A stretch of DNA of 64,000 bases from Streptomyces rimosus subsp. rimosus (GCF_000720725.1 NZ_JOCQ01000018.1:44406-108405), one strand, 5' to 3'. Positions 1-8,859 are shown, counted from the stretch's first letter. Notes: generated by a model not told the origin, from the sequence alone. Numbers and translations: made by a program.

Positions 1-1
1 C

Positions 2-46
2 CGGGTGCTGCTGCTCCCCGCCGAGCACCGCCGCAACGCCGCCTGA
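2..46 (+). CDS. 3' end of an unidentified gene
   Basis: An open frame entering from the left edge reads RVLLLPAEHRRNAA and stops at TGA 44-46. Only 14 residues are visible, so no function can be assigned. It has the codon bias of a real Streptomyces gene, and the next gene starts 61 bases later behind its own ribosome binding site. Confidence 0.3.
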   Translation, partial: RVLLLPAEHRRNAA

Positions 47-107
47 GCGCGGGCCCCGCCCGCGCCCGCCGGACCGTGCCCACCGGTACGCCCCGAGGAG
101 GATCACC

Positions 108-419
108 GTGAAGCCGCACCAGATATCCGTGAAGCCGCACCGGACCGTACCGAGTCCGACCGTCCCCGACCCGACCGTCCCGAGCCGGGCCGTACCGGGC
201 CCGCCGGAGTCCGTCGCGAACACGACCGGGGCCCTCCGCGCCCTCTTCGCCCTGGCCGTGCTGCCGGCGCTGGTGGTCACCGCCGTCGCCTTGTCCCCGC
301 CCGCCGCCACCCCGCTGATCTGCGCGGGGCTGCTCGGGGCCGGCTGCACGGCGGTGGGGTTCGCCGTCGCGGGATGGCGCTGCCTGTCCCGCCGTACGGA
401 GAGGGGCCGGGCCCGGTGA
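108..419 (+). CDS. small two-helix membrane protein, unknown function
   Basis: The 103-residue protein starts at GTG 108 behind a good ribosome binding site (GAGGAGG, about 94-100). Its first 40 residues are polar and rich in proline, threonine and valine, with repeated PSPTVPDPTVPS-like stretches. Two hydrophobic segments follow at roughly residues 45-62 and 68-88, and the tail is short and very basic (RRTERGRAR). I do not recognise a family. Its stop overlaps the start of the next gene in a GTGA arrangement, so the two are probably translated together. Confidence 0.6.
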   Translation: MKPHQISVKPHRTVPSPTVPDPTVPSRAVPGPPESVANTTGALRALFALAVLPALVVTAVALSPPAATPLICAGLLGAGCTAVGFAVAGWRCLSRRTERGRAR

Positions 420-1387
420 GAACGTCCACCCGGGGTGCTGCCGCCCGTGCCGCGCGGCGCCCCGGACTCCGTATCGCCGTCCCCGCCCTCCTCCTCGCCG
501 GGCTGCTGGCATTCCCCGGGCTGCTGCCCGACACTCCGGGGCACATCGGGAGTCTGGCGGAGACCGCGCTGCCCTGGTTCGGTGCGGCCGTGCCGGTCCT
601 GCTGGGGTGGGCGGCGATGCGCCGCTCCGTGGTGGGGGCGGCCGCCGCGCTGGTGCCGGGGGTGGTGTGGGCCTGTGTTTTCCTGCCCGGCCATCTCACG
701 GGCGGGGACGGCGCGCGGGCCGACTTCCACGTGCTGACGTTCAACGTCGGCGGTGACCGCACTTCCCCCGCCGAGGTCGCCCGGCAGGTCATCGGCACGG
801 GTGCCGACGTGGTGGCGCTGGAGAAGGTGCCCGCGTCGGCCATGCCCGCGTACGAACGGGCGCTGGGCCCGGTCTACCCGCACCACGTGACGGCCAACAC
901 CCTCGGCCTGTGGTCCCGTTACCCGGTACGCGAAACCGCGAGCCTGGACCTGGGCGGCGCCTGGCCGCACGCCGTACGGGCGCTCGTCGGCACCCCGGGC
1001 GGCGACACCGCCGTGTACGCCGTGCGCCTGCCGTCCGTACGGGTACGGGCGGACGCGGGCTTCACCGTCGGGGCGCGAAACCGGAGCGCGGCCGCGCTGG
1101 CCGACCGGGTACGGGCGGACCGGGCGGCCCGCGTGGTGCTGCTCGGCGATCTCAACGGCAGCCTGCGCGACCGCGGCCTGGCACCGCTGGCCCGGCAGCT
1201 GACCGCCGCCCAGCGGGAGGCCGGGCGCGGCCCCGGCTTCACCTGGCCAGCGGCGTTCCCGCTCGTCCGCATCGACCACGTCCTGCTGCGCGGCCTGACG
1301 GCCACCGGGTCCGCCGTGCTGCCGGACCACCTCGGCAGCGATCACCGGCCGGTGCTGACGGGGCTGCGCGGGGCCGGGGGTGCATGA
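416..1387 (+). CDS. membrane-anchored endonuclease/exonuclease/phosphatase (EEP) family protein
   Basis: I place the start at GTG 416, which overlaps the upstream stop (GTGA) and has a purine-rich stretch just before it. An ATG at 374 would add 14 unconvincing residues. The 323-residue protein begins with about three hydrophobic segments (residues about 15-100). The EEP fold follows with its usual signatures: VLTFNVGG at the first strand, ALEKV in the metal-binding Glu position, GDLNGS, and GSDHRPV with the catalytic Asp-His near the C-terminus. The family hydrolyses phosphodiester or phosphomonoester bonds, on nucleic acids or lipids. The topology here puts the catalytic domain beside the membrane, probably outside the cell. 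The substrate is unknown. Confidence 0.8.
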   Translation: MRTSTRGAAARAARRPGLRIAVPALLLAGLLAFPGLLPDTPGHIGSLAETALPWFGAAVPVLLGWAAMRRSVVGAAAALVPGVVWACVFLPGHLTGGDGARADFHVLTFNVGGDRTSPAEVARQVIGTGADVVALEKVPASAMPAYERALGPVYPHHVTANTLGLWSRYPVRETASLDLGGAWPHAVRALVGTPGGDTAVYAVRLPSVRVRADAGFTVGARNRSAAALADRVRADRAARVVLLGDLNGSLRDRGLAPLARQLTAAQREAGRGPGFTWPAAFPLVRIDHVLLRGLTATGSAVLPDHLGSDHRPVLTGLRGAGGA

Positions 1388-1542
1388 GGCTGCCGGGGCG
1401 GGCGCGGCGTACGGCACTGCCCGGGCGCGCGGCCGACGTACCGGAACGGCCGATCGCCGGGTTTGTCCGGGCGGGCCGCTGGACACCCAGTCTCCGTACG
1501 TTCGAAACGATCTCCCAGCAGAACGATCTCCAGGAGGCGTCC

Positions 1543-1875
1543 ATGACAGCGCAGGTCGGCGACGAGCTGTGGGACGAGTTCCACAAGGCCGTCAACATGA
1601 CCTCACGTGAGCTGCAGGAGTGGCTGAGCGTCGAGGCCGCGGGCGAGAACAGCGAGGAGGTCCCCGACCGGGCCGGGCGGCCCCTCGGACGGCAGGTCCT
1701 GGAGATCCTCGGCAAGCGCCGCACCGACCTCACCGACGACGACGCGGCGGCCATGCGCCGCGTCGTCGAGATCATCGCCACCCAGCGTCCGGCCGGTACG
1801 GACGTGACGGCCGGCGGTACGGACTGGCGCCACGGCCTGATGGACATCGGCCACGACCCCCTGAAGCCCGCCTGA
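1543..1875 (+). CDS. DUF3140 family protein
   Basis: The 110-residue protein starts at ATG 1543 behind CAGGAGG. It matches the actinobacterial DUF3140 pattern: ELWDEFHKAVNMTSRELQEW near the N-terminus, then GRQVLEILGKRRTDLTDDD and AAMRRVVEIIATQRP. It is acidic, soluble and probably all-helical. Homologues are often annotated as DNA-binding, but I see no classical helix-turn-helix, so its function stays open. It converges on the PucR-like regulator with only 8 bases between the stops. Confidence 0.8.
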   Translation: MTAQVGDELWDEFHKAVNMTSRELQEWLSVEAAGENSEEVPDRAGRPLGRQVLEILGKRRTDLTDDDAAAMRRVVEIIATQRPAGTDVTAGGTDWRHGLMDIGHDPLKPA

Positions 1876-1883
1876 CCGTTTCC

Positions 1884-3095
1884 TCACCTCCCCAGCGCCC
1901 GCGTCCGCAACGCCAGCAGCGCCGCGAAGCGGAAGTCCGGATCGGCGAGGCGGCCGTCGAAGAGGGCGTCCAGTTGGCGCAGGCGTTTGCGGGCCGTCTG
2001 GGGGTGGATACCCAGGGCCCGGGCGACCTCGGGGGCGCTGCGGCCCCATGACATGAGCAGGGCGTCGAGCGTCTCCGCCAGCCGCGCCGCCCGGCCCGCG
2101 GGCAGTCCGTCGAGCGCGCCGAGCGCGCGGTCCGCCAGCAGGCGCCCGATGTGCGCGCCGCCCAGCAGGTGCACGTCGGCCAGCCGGTCGCCGACGACCA
2201 GCAGGCCGCCGTCCGGCGCGCCCGTGTCCCGCTGGTGGTTCAGCGCCAGGCGGACACACACCAGCGACACCCAGGCATCGCGCGGCGCGACGGCCGGTCC
2301 GAGCGCCGCGGTCCGGCCGCGGACCGCGCTGCGCACGTCCTCGATACCGGCCGGGCCGCCGTCCCCCGGCTCCGGAAGGATCACCACCAGGTCCGCTCCG
2401 CGCGACAGCGCCAGGACGTCGCGGCCCAGCCCCGGCACGGTGAACCGGCTGCCCGCGGCGTCCCGTACGACGAGGCAGGCGACCTTGTGGGGCAGCGGCC
2501 AGCGGGCCCGCGCGGCGAGCGCTTCGAGCGGTTCGCGGGGCGTGCCGCGCGGCTGCTCCAGCAGCGCCTGCGCCAGGGCGCGCCGACTGCGCTGCGCCTC
2601 CCCCTCCGCGCGGGCCTGGGCGGCGACGAACCCCCTGACCGCCTCGTTGGACAGGGCGTTGATGTGCGTCAGCACCGCCTCGTGCAGCGGCAGGACGATC
2701 TCGGTGGGCAGCGAAGCCGTACGGGCGATCTCCGCGTAGCGGCGGCTGCCGACCCGCGCGCCGACGCGGAAGGCGGCCTGGAGGCCGTCCGTGGTGCGCC
2801 CGTTGACGAATTCCACGCGCCCCAGATGACGGAAGTGCCGTACGTGGTGGTCCTGCGCGCTCTCCGGGGCCTCCGTCAGCTCCGCGAACTGGCGCATCGC
2901 GCGGCACACCGAATCGACCAGGTCGCGCCCCATGGAGGAGTCGAGCGGGCGCCGGTAGGCGGGCACCTCCTCACGGATGGCCTCGACCATGTCGGAGGCG
3001 ATGGCGTCGATCCGGGGACGCAGCAACGGCCCAAAGGCCGCGGGAAGTTCGTGCCAGGGGCCGCGCGCGAACGTCTCACCGGGCGGGTTCTGCAT
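1884..3095 (-). CDS. PucR/CdaR-type transcriptional regulator
   Basis: The start at 3095 (ATG) follows GGAGGAGG at ideal spacing; the reading frame extends further upstream but has no better signal. The 403-residue protein has an N-terminal all-helical sensory region (about residues 1-180, with FVNGRTTDGLQAAFRVGAR) and a middle part like the degenerate GGDEF of CdaR-type regulators. The C-terminus is a PucR-type helix-turn-helix (SAPEVARALGIHPQTARKRL). This architecture is common and poorly characterised in Streptomyces. It is divergent from the secreted lipase at 3462, and a perfect 7-bp inverted repeat lies between them, which suggests it controls itself, the lipase, or both. Confidence 0.85.
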   Translation of the reverse strand: MQNPPGETFARGPWHELPAAFGPLLRPRIDAIASDMVEAIREEVPAYRRPLDSSMGRDLVDSVCRAMRQFAELTEAPESAQDHHVRHFRHLGRVEFVNGRTTDGLQAAFRVGARVGSRRYAEIARTASLPTEIVLPLHEAVLTHINALSNEAVRGFVAAQARAEGEAQRSRRALAQALLEQPRGTPREPLEALAARARWPLPHKVACLVVRDAAGSRFTVPGLGRDVLALSRGADLVVILPEPGDGGPAGIEDVRSAVRGRTAALGPAVAPRDAWVSLVCVRLALNHQRDTGAPDGGLLVVGDRLADVHLLGGAHIGRLLADRALGALDGLPAGRAARLAETLDALLMSWGRSAPEVARALGIHPQTARKRLRQLDALFDGRLADPDFRFAALLALRTRALGR

Positions 3096-3458
3096 CGCCG
3101 GCCTCCTCCGGACCGTGGGCAACGGGACGCTCAAGTCCCCGGGCCGGGATCGTGCCCCGTTCCGGCCCCGCCGGTCCAGCCTCCGGTACGCCCGGGGCCG
3201 CGACGGCCCGCCGTCCACCGCTTCCCGTAGCCCTCCCGAAGCACCGGTGCCTGACCCGGCAGTTCCCAAAGGTGTCACCCACGTGACACATTCCTCGCCG
3301 CCGGGCCGTATTCCCTGGCGCAACGGCCCTTGCGGCGCGAGCGTGGTCCCGACGTTACGCGCCGGTAGCTTCCCGGTCCCGGTACGCCGGGGCACCGGTC
3401 CGGCGTGCCACGTCCGCCCTTCTTGTGTCCGTACCGAACCACGGCAAGAGGAGTACAC
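3096..3458. other. divergent intergenic region, PucR-like gene / lipase
   Basis: These 363 bases hold the promoters of two divergent genes. Apart from the palindrome at 3272-3289 and the ribosome binding sites at each end, I could not identify convincing -35/-10 pairs. Confidence 0.5.
3272..3289. promoter_or_regulatory. operator-like inverted repeat
   Basis: GTGTCAC (3272-3278) and GTGACAC (3283-3289) form a perfect 7-bp dyad around the 4-base spacer CCAC. It sits between the divergent PucR-like regulator (start 3095) and lipase (start 3462). The short dyad without a T-run fits a dimeric regulator site better than a terminator. Binding by the neighbouring regulator is inference. Confidence 0.5.
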
Positions 3459-3461
3459 GTG

Positions 3462-4457
3462 ATGCGCAGCAACGGGACCATGCGCAAAAGACGCCGGCCG
3501 CTGGCCGCACTGACCGGCCTGGCGGTGACGGCCGGCCTGCTGCTGGCCGGCACGGCCACGGCACCGAGCGCCCAGGCCGCGACCGCTCGGACCACCGCCG
3601 CACCGGCGGCCTCCGCACCGCACGCGACCGCTTCCCCCACCGCCGCCGACCCCGTCGGGCCGCGGCAGGGCGACTTCCTGTCCGCCTTCCTCTACTCGGT
3701 CGCCAAGCCGACCGCCCTGCCCATCGGCGCGAACGACTGGTCGTGCAAGCCGGGCCGGGCCCACCCCCGTCCGGTCGTCCTCGTGCACGGCACTTTCGAG
3801 AACCGGTACGCCAACTGGGCCGCGCTTTCCCCCACGCTCAAGGACGCCGGCTACTGCATCTTCGCCCTCAACTACGGAGGCGCCCAGGGCCCCATCCTCG
3901 CCACCGGCGACATCGCGAAGTCGGCCGGGCAGCTCGACGCGTTCGTCGACCGGGTGCGGGCGGCGACCGGCGCGGACAAGGTCGACCTCGTCGGGTACTC
4001 GCAGGGCGGCATGATGCCGCGGTACTACATCAAGAACCTGGGCGGGGCCGCCAAGGTCGGCAAGCTCGTCGCCTTCGTCCCGCCCAACCATGGCACGTCG
4101 CTCCTCGGCCTCGGCCTGCTGGCCCGGCTGATCCCCGGCGTCGATGTCGTGGCCGGCGCGGCCTGCCCCGCCTGCGAGCAGCAGGTGGTCGGCTCGCGCT
4201 TCATCAAGGAACTGAACGCCGGCGGCGAGACCGACCCGGCCGTCGACTACACCGTCATCACCACCTGGTACGACGAGGTCGTGACCCCGTACTCCTCGGC
4301 GTTCCTGGCCCCGGCCCGCAACGTCACCAACGAGACGGTCCAGAGCCACTGCCTGATCGATCCCATCACCCACCTCAACATCACCTACGACCGGACGGCG
4401 ACCCGCCTCGCCCTGAACGCGCTCGACCCGGCCCACGCCCAGCGCCCCACCTGCTGA
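3462..4457 (+). CDS. secreted lipase/esterase (alpha/beta hydrolase, lipase class 2 type)
   Basis: The 331-residue protein starts at ATG 3462, with an in-frame GTG directly before it at 3459; both are served by AAGAGGAG. The signal peptide has a basic n-region (MRKRRRP), a hydrophobic core (residues about 14-30) and probable cleavage after AQA, followed by an Ala/Thr-rich linker. The hydrolase fold shows VVLVHGTFENRYANW (oxyanion-hole strand), the nucleophile elbow GYSQGG with Ser180, and HLNITYD near the end, where the catalytic His would lie. Paired cysteines (WSCKPG, YCIF, CPAC) suggest disulfides. It should hydrolyse extracellular acyl esters. Confidence 0.88.
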   Translation: MRSNGTMRKRRRPLAALTGLAVTAGLLLAGTATAPSAQAATARTTAAPAASAPHATASPTAADPVGPRQGDFLSAFLYSVAKPTALPIGANDWSCKPGRAHPRPVVLVHGTFENRYANWAALSPTLKDAGYCIFALNYGGAQGPILATGDIAKSAGQLDAFVDRVRAATGADKVDLVGYSQGGMMPRYYIKNLGGAAKVGKLVAFVPPNHGTSLLGLGLLARLIPGVDVVAGAACPACEQQVVGSRFIKELNAGGETDPAVDYTVITTWYDEVVTPYSSAFLAPARNVTNETVQSHCLIDPITHLNITYDRTATRLALNALDPAHAQRPTC

Positions 4458-4462
4458 CGCGG

Positions 4463-4501
4463 CAGGGCCCCGGCGGACCGCGTACGCCCGCCGGGGCCCT
4501 G
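4463..4501 (+). terminator. hairpin terminator after the lipase
   Basis: A perfect 14-bp GC stem (4463-4476 with 4488-4501) and an 11-base loop start five bases after the lipase stop. There is no T-run, as is usual for Streptomyces terminators. Confidence 0.8.
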
Positions 4502-4537
4502 GTCGGGAACGGTCCGCGGTACTGGCAGTATCGAGGG

Positions 4538-5251
4538 ATGGCAGAACTGATCACCGCCGCCTGCGACGGGGCGTCGAAAGGAAACCCCGGGCCCGCGGCC
4601 TGGGCATGGGTCATCGCGGGGGCCACGGGCGCCGTGGAGCGCTGGGAGGCCGGCCCGCTGGGCACCGCGACCAACAACGTGGCGGAACTGACCGCGCTGC
4701 GGGAACTGTTGGCGGCCACCGACCCCGCCGTGCCGCTCCAGGTGCGGATGGACTCGCAGTACGCGATGAAGGCGGTCACCACCTGGCTGCCGGGGTGGCG
4801 GAAGAAGGGGTGGAAGACCGCGGCGGGCAAGCCGGTGGCCAACCGGGACCTGATCGTCGCGATCGACGGGCTGCTCGCCGGGCGGTCGGTGGACTTCGTG
4901 TACGTACCGGCGCACCAGGTCGGCGGGGACCCGCTGAACGCGGCGGCGGACGGGGCGGCCAGCGAGACCGCCCGTACCCAGCAGGCCATCGGCAGCGCCC
5001 TGGGTTCCGCGCTGCCGGATCCGGAGCCGCCCACCGCCTCGTCCGGCGGGCCGGCGCGCCCCGCACGCGCCGGGCGGGTCCCGGCGGCGCGCCCGGGCAA
5101 GGGACAGCGGCCGTCGCGGGGGACCATCAAGGCGCGGTTCCCCGGCCAGTGCCGCTGCGGGCAGGCGTACGGGAAGGGCGAGCCGATCTCGAAGAACTCC
5201 GACGGCTGGGGCCACCCGGCGTGCGCGGCGGGGGCCGGAGCGGCCGGATAG
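4538..5251 (+). CDS. rnhA: ribonuclease HI with C-terminal extension
   Basis: The 237-residue protein removes RNA from RNA/DNA hybrids. The metal-binding carboxylates are all present: Asp10 in CDGASKGNPGP, Glu50 in NNVAEL, Asp72 in MDSQYA and Asp138 in LNAAADGAA; the assisting His126 lies in VPAHQVGGD. The enzyme proper is about 145 residues. A proline/alanine linker and a short C-terminal domain follow (QCRCGQAYGKGEPI to GWGHPACA), whose Cys and His spacing suggests a small zinc-binding knuckle. Streptomyces enzymes often carry such an extension. It stands alone between two strong terminators, consistent with monocistronic expression. Confidence 0.9.
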   Translation: MAELITAACDGASKGNPGPAAWAWVIAGATGAVERWEAGPLGTATNNVAELTALRELLAATDPAVPLQVRMDSQYAMKAVTTWLPGWRKKGWKTAAGKPVANRDLIVAIDGLLAGRSVDFVYVPAHQVGGDPLNAAADGAASETARTQQAIGSALGSALPDPEPPTASSGGPARPARAGRVPAARPGKGQRPSRGTIKARFPGQCRCGQAYGKGEPISKNSDGWGHPACAAGAGAAG

Positions 5252-5266
5252 CAGCGGAGTCCGGAG

Positions 5267-5316
5267 CGGACGGCGGAGCGCCCGCGGGAGTCTTCCCGTG
5301 GGCGCTCCGCCGTCCG
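5267..5316 (+). terminator. long hairpin terminator after rnhA
   Basis: A roughly 23-bp stem (5267-5289 with 5294-5316) has a 4-base loop and only one G-T wobble. It begins 15 bases after the rnhA stop and is the strongest hairpin I found in the window. Confidence 0.85.
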
Positions 5317-5657
5317 CGTGTGCCGCCGGATTCTTTTCGGACGGCGCGGCGGGGGCCGGATATCCGTCGCATTTCACGGCCGCATAGGCATATGAAATTC
5401 TTTTATTACTTGTCGTACGACCAGCTATCAGCCCCGGCGTTGACCGCTCTCCGTATAGCTCGTCCGAGTGAAGTACCAGCCTGTTGACGTCGGCGTACTC
5501 CTCCAAGGCGGCCCGGTGGTGGAATCCTTTCTTCCTGTGATCAGGGAGCTGCCATTCGGGGAGCCCCGCGACTCTGCAACTCCTGTCCTCCGCGCTGCAC
5601 TTGAACCGTCGCCGCGCCCCGGCGCGCCGCGGTGTCCCGGCATTCCGGAGGACGGAA
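5317..5657. other. AT-richer leader upstream of a secreted protein
   Basis: These 341 bases contain a stretch of markedly lower GC than the surroundings (about 5380-5470, including GAAATTCTTTTATTACTTG). It should hold the promoter of the secreted protein at 5658, although I cannot fix the -35/-10 boxes. A long leader between promoter and start is possible. No other gene is supported here. Confidence 0.4.
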
Positions 5658-7082
5658 TTGCGGAAAGAGTGGCTGGTAGAATTGAAGTTTTCTCGGTGTA
5701 CGGCACTTGTGGCCGCCGTGGGATCCTTGGCTGCCGTTCTCACGGTCGGCGCCCCGGCGGCGACATCACAGGAACCACCGTCGGTCGCCGCGGACTCCGC
5801 CCGCTACGCCCACGAGGGTGAGCAGCGGGCCTTCCGGGACGAGCAGCTCCCGCAGAGCGCCATGCCCGGCGGCAGGTCCAAAGGGGTCATCACGCCCATC
5901 GGCCACCAGGGCTTCCGCCTCCGCTACAACGGCTCGGACCGCGGCCGCGTCGACGCCCTCGAACGGCGCTTCCGCAAGCTGCGGCCCGTGTCCCTCACCT
6001 CCTGGCTGAACACCCGCGCGTACGCGGCGCCCCACCTCTCCCGCTGCCCCACCAGGGTGCCGCTGTCCGGCGCGGACGGCTTCTGCTGGCAGCGCGGGTC
6101 GTCGGACGACCTGGGATGGGCGTACGTTCCGCAGGGCCTGACCGGCTCGGGGGAGGCCGAGCCGCGCTCCGGACGCTGGCAGGGACGCAACATCGTCGCC
6201 GCGAGCTGGGCGTCCAGCTACAGCCACCCGAGCGCCCCGCGCAGCCGGACCAACCGGCCCTGGCGCGGCGCCAAGCAGATCGACCACTTCATGAAGGTGT
6301 CGTTCACCGACGTCACCGACCGGAGCCGGCCGCGCTACCGCAGCGCCCTGCTCGTCGCCCCACAGCGCAATGGTTTCGCCGCGCTGAAGGGACACGGCGA
6401 CACGCTCTCCTGGTACGGCCCCTACCTGTTCCTCTACAGCAACGAGCGGCTGCGCGTCTTCGATGTACGCCACCTGTGGGCCACCACCGCGTCCTCGGGG
6501 CGCGTGGGTGTGCACCGCGGTTCGGTGAGCGCGAGCTGGCAGGCGGGCGCGCTGCCGCAGGTCGGCGAGTACTCCTTCATCGGCCGCCGCGGGTGCGGCA
6601 GCAGCCCGAACGAGACGCCCTGCTTCAGCGGCGCCTCCATCGACCACGGCTCGTCGTTCTCGCCGTCGCTGGTGACCGTCGAGACCAGCAGGCCCACCTC
6701 CCGTGTGGTGCGGTGGCCGCTCGACCCGTCGAGCCACCTGCTGCGCTCCGACGACCGCGGTCTGGTGCGGGCCAGTGCCGGGTACCGCGTACCGCTGGCG
6801 GGCCCGCAGGGTGTCGCGCAGCTGGACGGACGGTTCTACTTCACCGCGATGTGCCCGGACGCGCGCCGGCGGTTCGGTGAGCCGTACTGCCTCTACCGCG
6901 GCAGTGCCAACGGCCCGGTCGGCGTGTGGAGCCGTACCCCGGCGGCCGCCGAGAACCTCTTCTACTGGCCCTCGACCGAGCGGCTCTGGGTCTCCAACGA
7001 GTCCCCGTACCGCAAGTACGTGCGCCCGCACCCCGAGCTGAACGGGCGCGTCGTCTACAACGTGTCCCTCTCCGAGGACTGA
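5658..7082 (+). CDS. secreted protein of unknown function
   Basis: I choose TTG 5658 because GGAGGA lies five bases upstream and the resulting N-terminus is a textbook signal peptide: a short n-region MRKEWLVELKFSR, a hydrophobic core, then APAATS. An in-frame ATG at 5601 would add 19 Arg-rich residues with no ribosome binding site. The mature part (about 435 residues) contains Cys residues in likely pairs (SRCPTRV and FCWQRG; RRGCGSS and TPCFSG; AMCPDAR and PYCLYRG). Recurring Trp/Tyr-rich strand-like segments (WYGPYLFLYSNERLRVFDV, AENLFYWPSTERLWVSNES) look like a beta-propeller, but no catalytic motif is obvious. Its 3' end overlaps the convergent AraC-type gene by 28 bases. Confidence 0.7.
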   Translation: MRKEWLVELKFSRCTALVAAVGSLAAVLTVGAPAATSQEPPSVAADSARYAHEGEQRAFRDEQLPQSAMPGGRSKGVITPIGHQGFRLRYNGSDRGRVDALERRFRKLRPVSLTSWLNTRAYAAPHLSRCPTRVPLSGADGFCWQRGSSDDLGWAYVPQGLTGSGEAEPRSGRWQGRNIVAASWASSYSHPSAPRSRTNRPWRGAKQIDHFMKVSFTDVTDRSRPRYRSALLVAPQRNGFAALKGHGDTLSWYGPYLFLYSNERLRVFDVRHLWATTASSGRVGVHRGSVSASWQAGALPQVGEYSFIGRRGCGSSPNETPCFSGASIDHGSSFSPSLVTVETSRPTSRVVRWPLDPSSHLLRSDDRGLVRASAGYRVPLAGPQGVAQLDGRFYFTAMCPDARRRFGEPYCLYRGSANGPVGVWSRTPAAAENLFYWPSTERLWVSNESPYRKYVRPHPELNGRVVYNVSLSED

Positions 7083-8098
7083 CGCCCGTCCTCCTCCGAG
7101 GACCGGCGCACGTCCGCGATGTCCGCCCGGCCGGGCCCCATGACGGCCGGGCGGCTCTCTCCCGGTGTGCGGCCGAAGCGGTCGCGGAAGACCCGGGTGA
7201 AGTGCGGCTGGCTGGCGAAGCCCCAGCGGTGGGCGATGTCCGCGACGGTGCGCCGGGCGGACGCGGGGTCGGCCAGGTCCTGCCGGGCCCGCTCCAGGCG
7301 GCGTTCCAGGATGTACCGGGACGGGCTCGGCCCTGCCCGCCGGAAGTCGCGGCCGAGCTGGCGCGTGGAGATGCCGAGCGCGTCCGCGACGTGTTCGGGG
7401 CACAGCCGGGGGTCGGCCAGATGCCGGTCGATGTGTTCCCTGGCGAGCAGCAGCCGGGTGCCCGGCTCCCCGCCGCCCCGGCCGTCCGCACCACGGCGTA
7501 CGGCCAGGGAGCGCAGGAGATCCAGTACGGTGCGCTCGGCCGCCGCGTCACCGGCGCCCGGCCGGCCGAACCGGCCGGCCAGCACGGTCTCCAGGCAGCG
7601 CAGCAGCGGCGCCTCGTCCGTCGCCCCGCGGCTGAAGAGCAGCGGCGCGGGCACCCCGCCGGGCAGGCACCGCTCGGCGAACACCTCGCGGGGGATGTCC
7701 ACCAGCAGCTGGCGCATCGCGGTGGGGAACCCGAGCAGGTACGAGCGGCGGGTGTCGTACAGAACCAGATCGCCGGGGCCGAGAGTGAAGCAGCCGCCGC
7801 CATGGAAGAACACCGCCTGGCCGGACACCAGCAGCGTGGCGAAGACCGAGTCCTTGGGTGCGGTGCGGCAGGTCCGGGGGCTGCGCTCGATGACGTGCTC
7901 GTTGCCGACGATGTCGGCCAGCCGCAGGCCGCCGAGGCCGGTGTTGGTCTGCGTGGCCAGCAGGCCGTCCTCGGAGTACGGGGAGCAGGTCAGGCCGACC
8001 AGGGCCCGCCGGTTGTAGTCCTCCCACAGGTCCACGCGGTCCGCGGGGGCGACCGACCGGGTCGAGATCCGGGTGAAGGTGGCGGGACGTCCGGGCAC
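7055..8098 (-). CDS. AraC family transcriptional regulator
   Basis: I place the start at GTG 8098, preceded by AAGGAGG at good spacing; the frame extends 97 codons further upstream without a signal. The 347-residue protein has an N-terminal cupin-like sensor (AraC-binding-2 type, with VFFHGGGCFTLGPGDLVLYD) and a C-terminal AraC/XylS DNA-binding domain with two helix-turn-helix units: LCPEHVADALGISTRQLGRD and, after the linking helix, VADIAHRWGFASQPHFTRVF. It lies 227 bases downstream of the cupin dioxygenase-like gene on the same strand and may respond to the same aromatic or keto compound. Confidence 0.85.
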   Translation of the reverse strand: MPGRPATFTRISTRSVAPADRVDLWEDYNRRALVGLTCSPYSEDGLLATQTNTGLGGLRLADIVGNEHVIERSPRTCRTAPKDSVFATLLVSGQAVFFHGGGCFTLGPGDLVLYDTRRSYLLGFPTAMRQLLVDIPREVFAERCLPGGVPAPLLFSRGATDEAPLLRCLETVLAGRFGRPGAGDAAAERTVLDLLRSLAVRRGADGRGGGEPGTRLLLAREHIDRHLADPRLCPEHVADALGISTRQLGRDFRRAGPSPSRYILERRLERARQDLADPASARRTVADIAHRWGFASQPHFTRVFRDRFGRTPGESRPAVMGPGRADIADVRRSSEEDGRQSSERDTL

Positions 8099-8325
8099 CT
8101 CCGCCTCCTTGCCGTGAGCGTGGGTCCGAAGCGGGTCCGGCGGACGGCGCGCCCGCCGGAGGGCGCAGCCTACTCCGGGGCGCGGGGACCGGACACGGCT
8201 CCGGGAGCGGGCAGTACGTCGGCCGCGATGATCCGCCGTACCCCGCGCCGCGCCGCGAGGAGTACGGTCAGCCGTCCCACCGGCCTGCTCCGCCATCCGG
8301 GACTCCTCGTCGTCCGGCCGCGGGC

Positions 8326-8859
8326 TCAGCGGAACAGTCCGTCGACGTAATCGGCCCCGATGCCGACCCGCTCGTAGTGGGCGCGGCACATCGCGATGTA
8401 GTCGTGCACGTCGAAGTAGCCGGTCGGCTCACCGTGCTCGTCGAGCCAGATGAGCGGCCCTTTGACGATGAACAGGGTCTTCATCGGCTCGTCGCTCTCG
8501 TACGCGACCAGGGTGTGGCCCTCCCCCGGCGCCTCGTACACGAAGTCCCCGGCGCGCGCCGTCCAGGGCCGTTCCAGGTAGCCCCACTTCCCGGAGAGGG
8601 TGTACGCGAATACCTCGTGCGGGTGGTAATGCCGGTTGACCAGCCCGGCTTCCTCGGCGCGCAGGATGTCGGACCAGGAGTTGTCCTTGACGTTGATCCA
8701 CAAAGGGCGCGAGCCCACGGTCTCGGTGAACGGCGCGTAGTAGCGGTCGTCGTCGGTGGCCGCGCCCGGGATGTGGACCTCGGGCAGGGCGTCCGGCTTG
8801 AAGGAGTTCTCGATCGGCTTCAGGTTCTTCCAGAACTCGTTGGCTGCCTGCTCGGGCAT
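8326..8859 (-). CDS. cupin dioxygenase-like protein (2,4'-dihydroxyacetophenone dioxygenase family)
   Basis: The 177-residue single-domain cupin starts at ATG 8859 behind GGAG. The metal site is visible as the HxH pair in NRHYHPHEVF and the later His in GEGHTLV, the three-histidine arrangement known for 2,4'-dihydroxyacetophenone dioxygenase. That enzyme cleaves the carbon-carbon bond next to an aryl ketone carbonyl using iron and O2. Length and the motif YTLSGKWGYLERPW fit the family. Whether this member acts on an aryl ketone is inferred from family resemblance only. It heads a probable two-gene group with the AraC-type regulator. Confidence 0.75.
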   Translation of the reverse strand: MPEQAANEFWKNLKPIENSFKPDALPEVHIPGAATDDDRYYAPFTETVGSRPLWINVKDNSWSDILRAEEAGLVNRHYHPHEVFAYTLSGKWGYLERPWTARAGDFVYEAPGEGHTLVAYESDEPMKTLFIVKGPLIWLDEHGEPTGYFDVHDYIAMCRAHYERVGIGADYVDGLFR

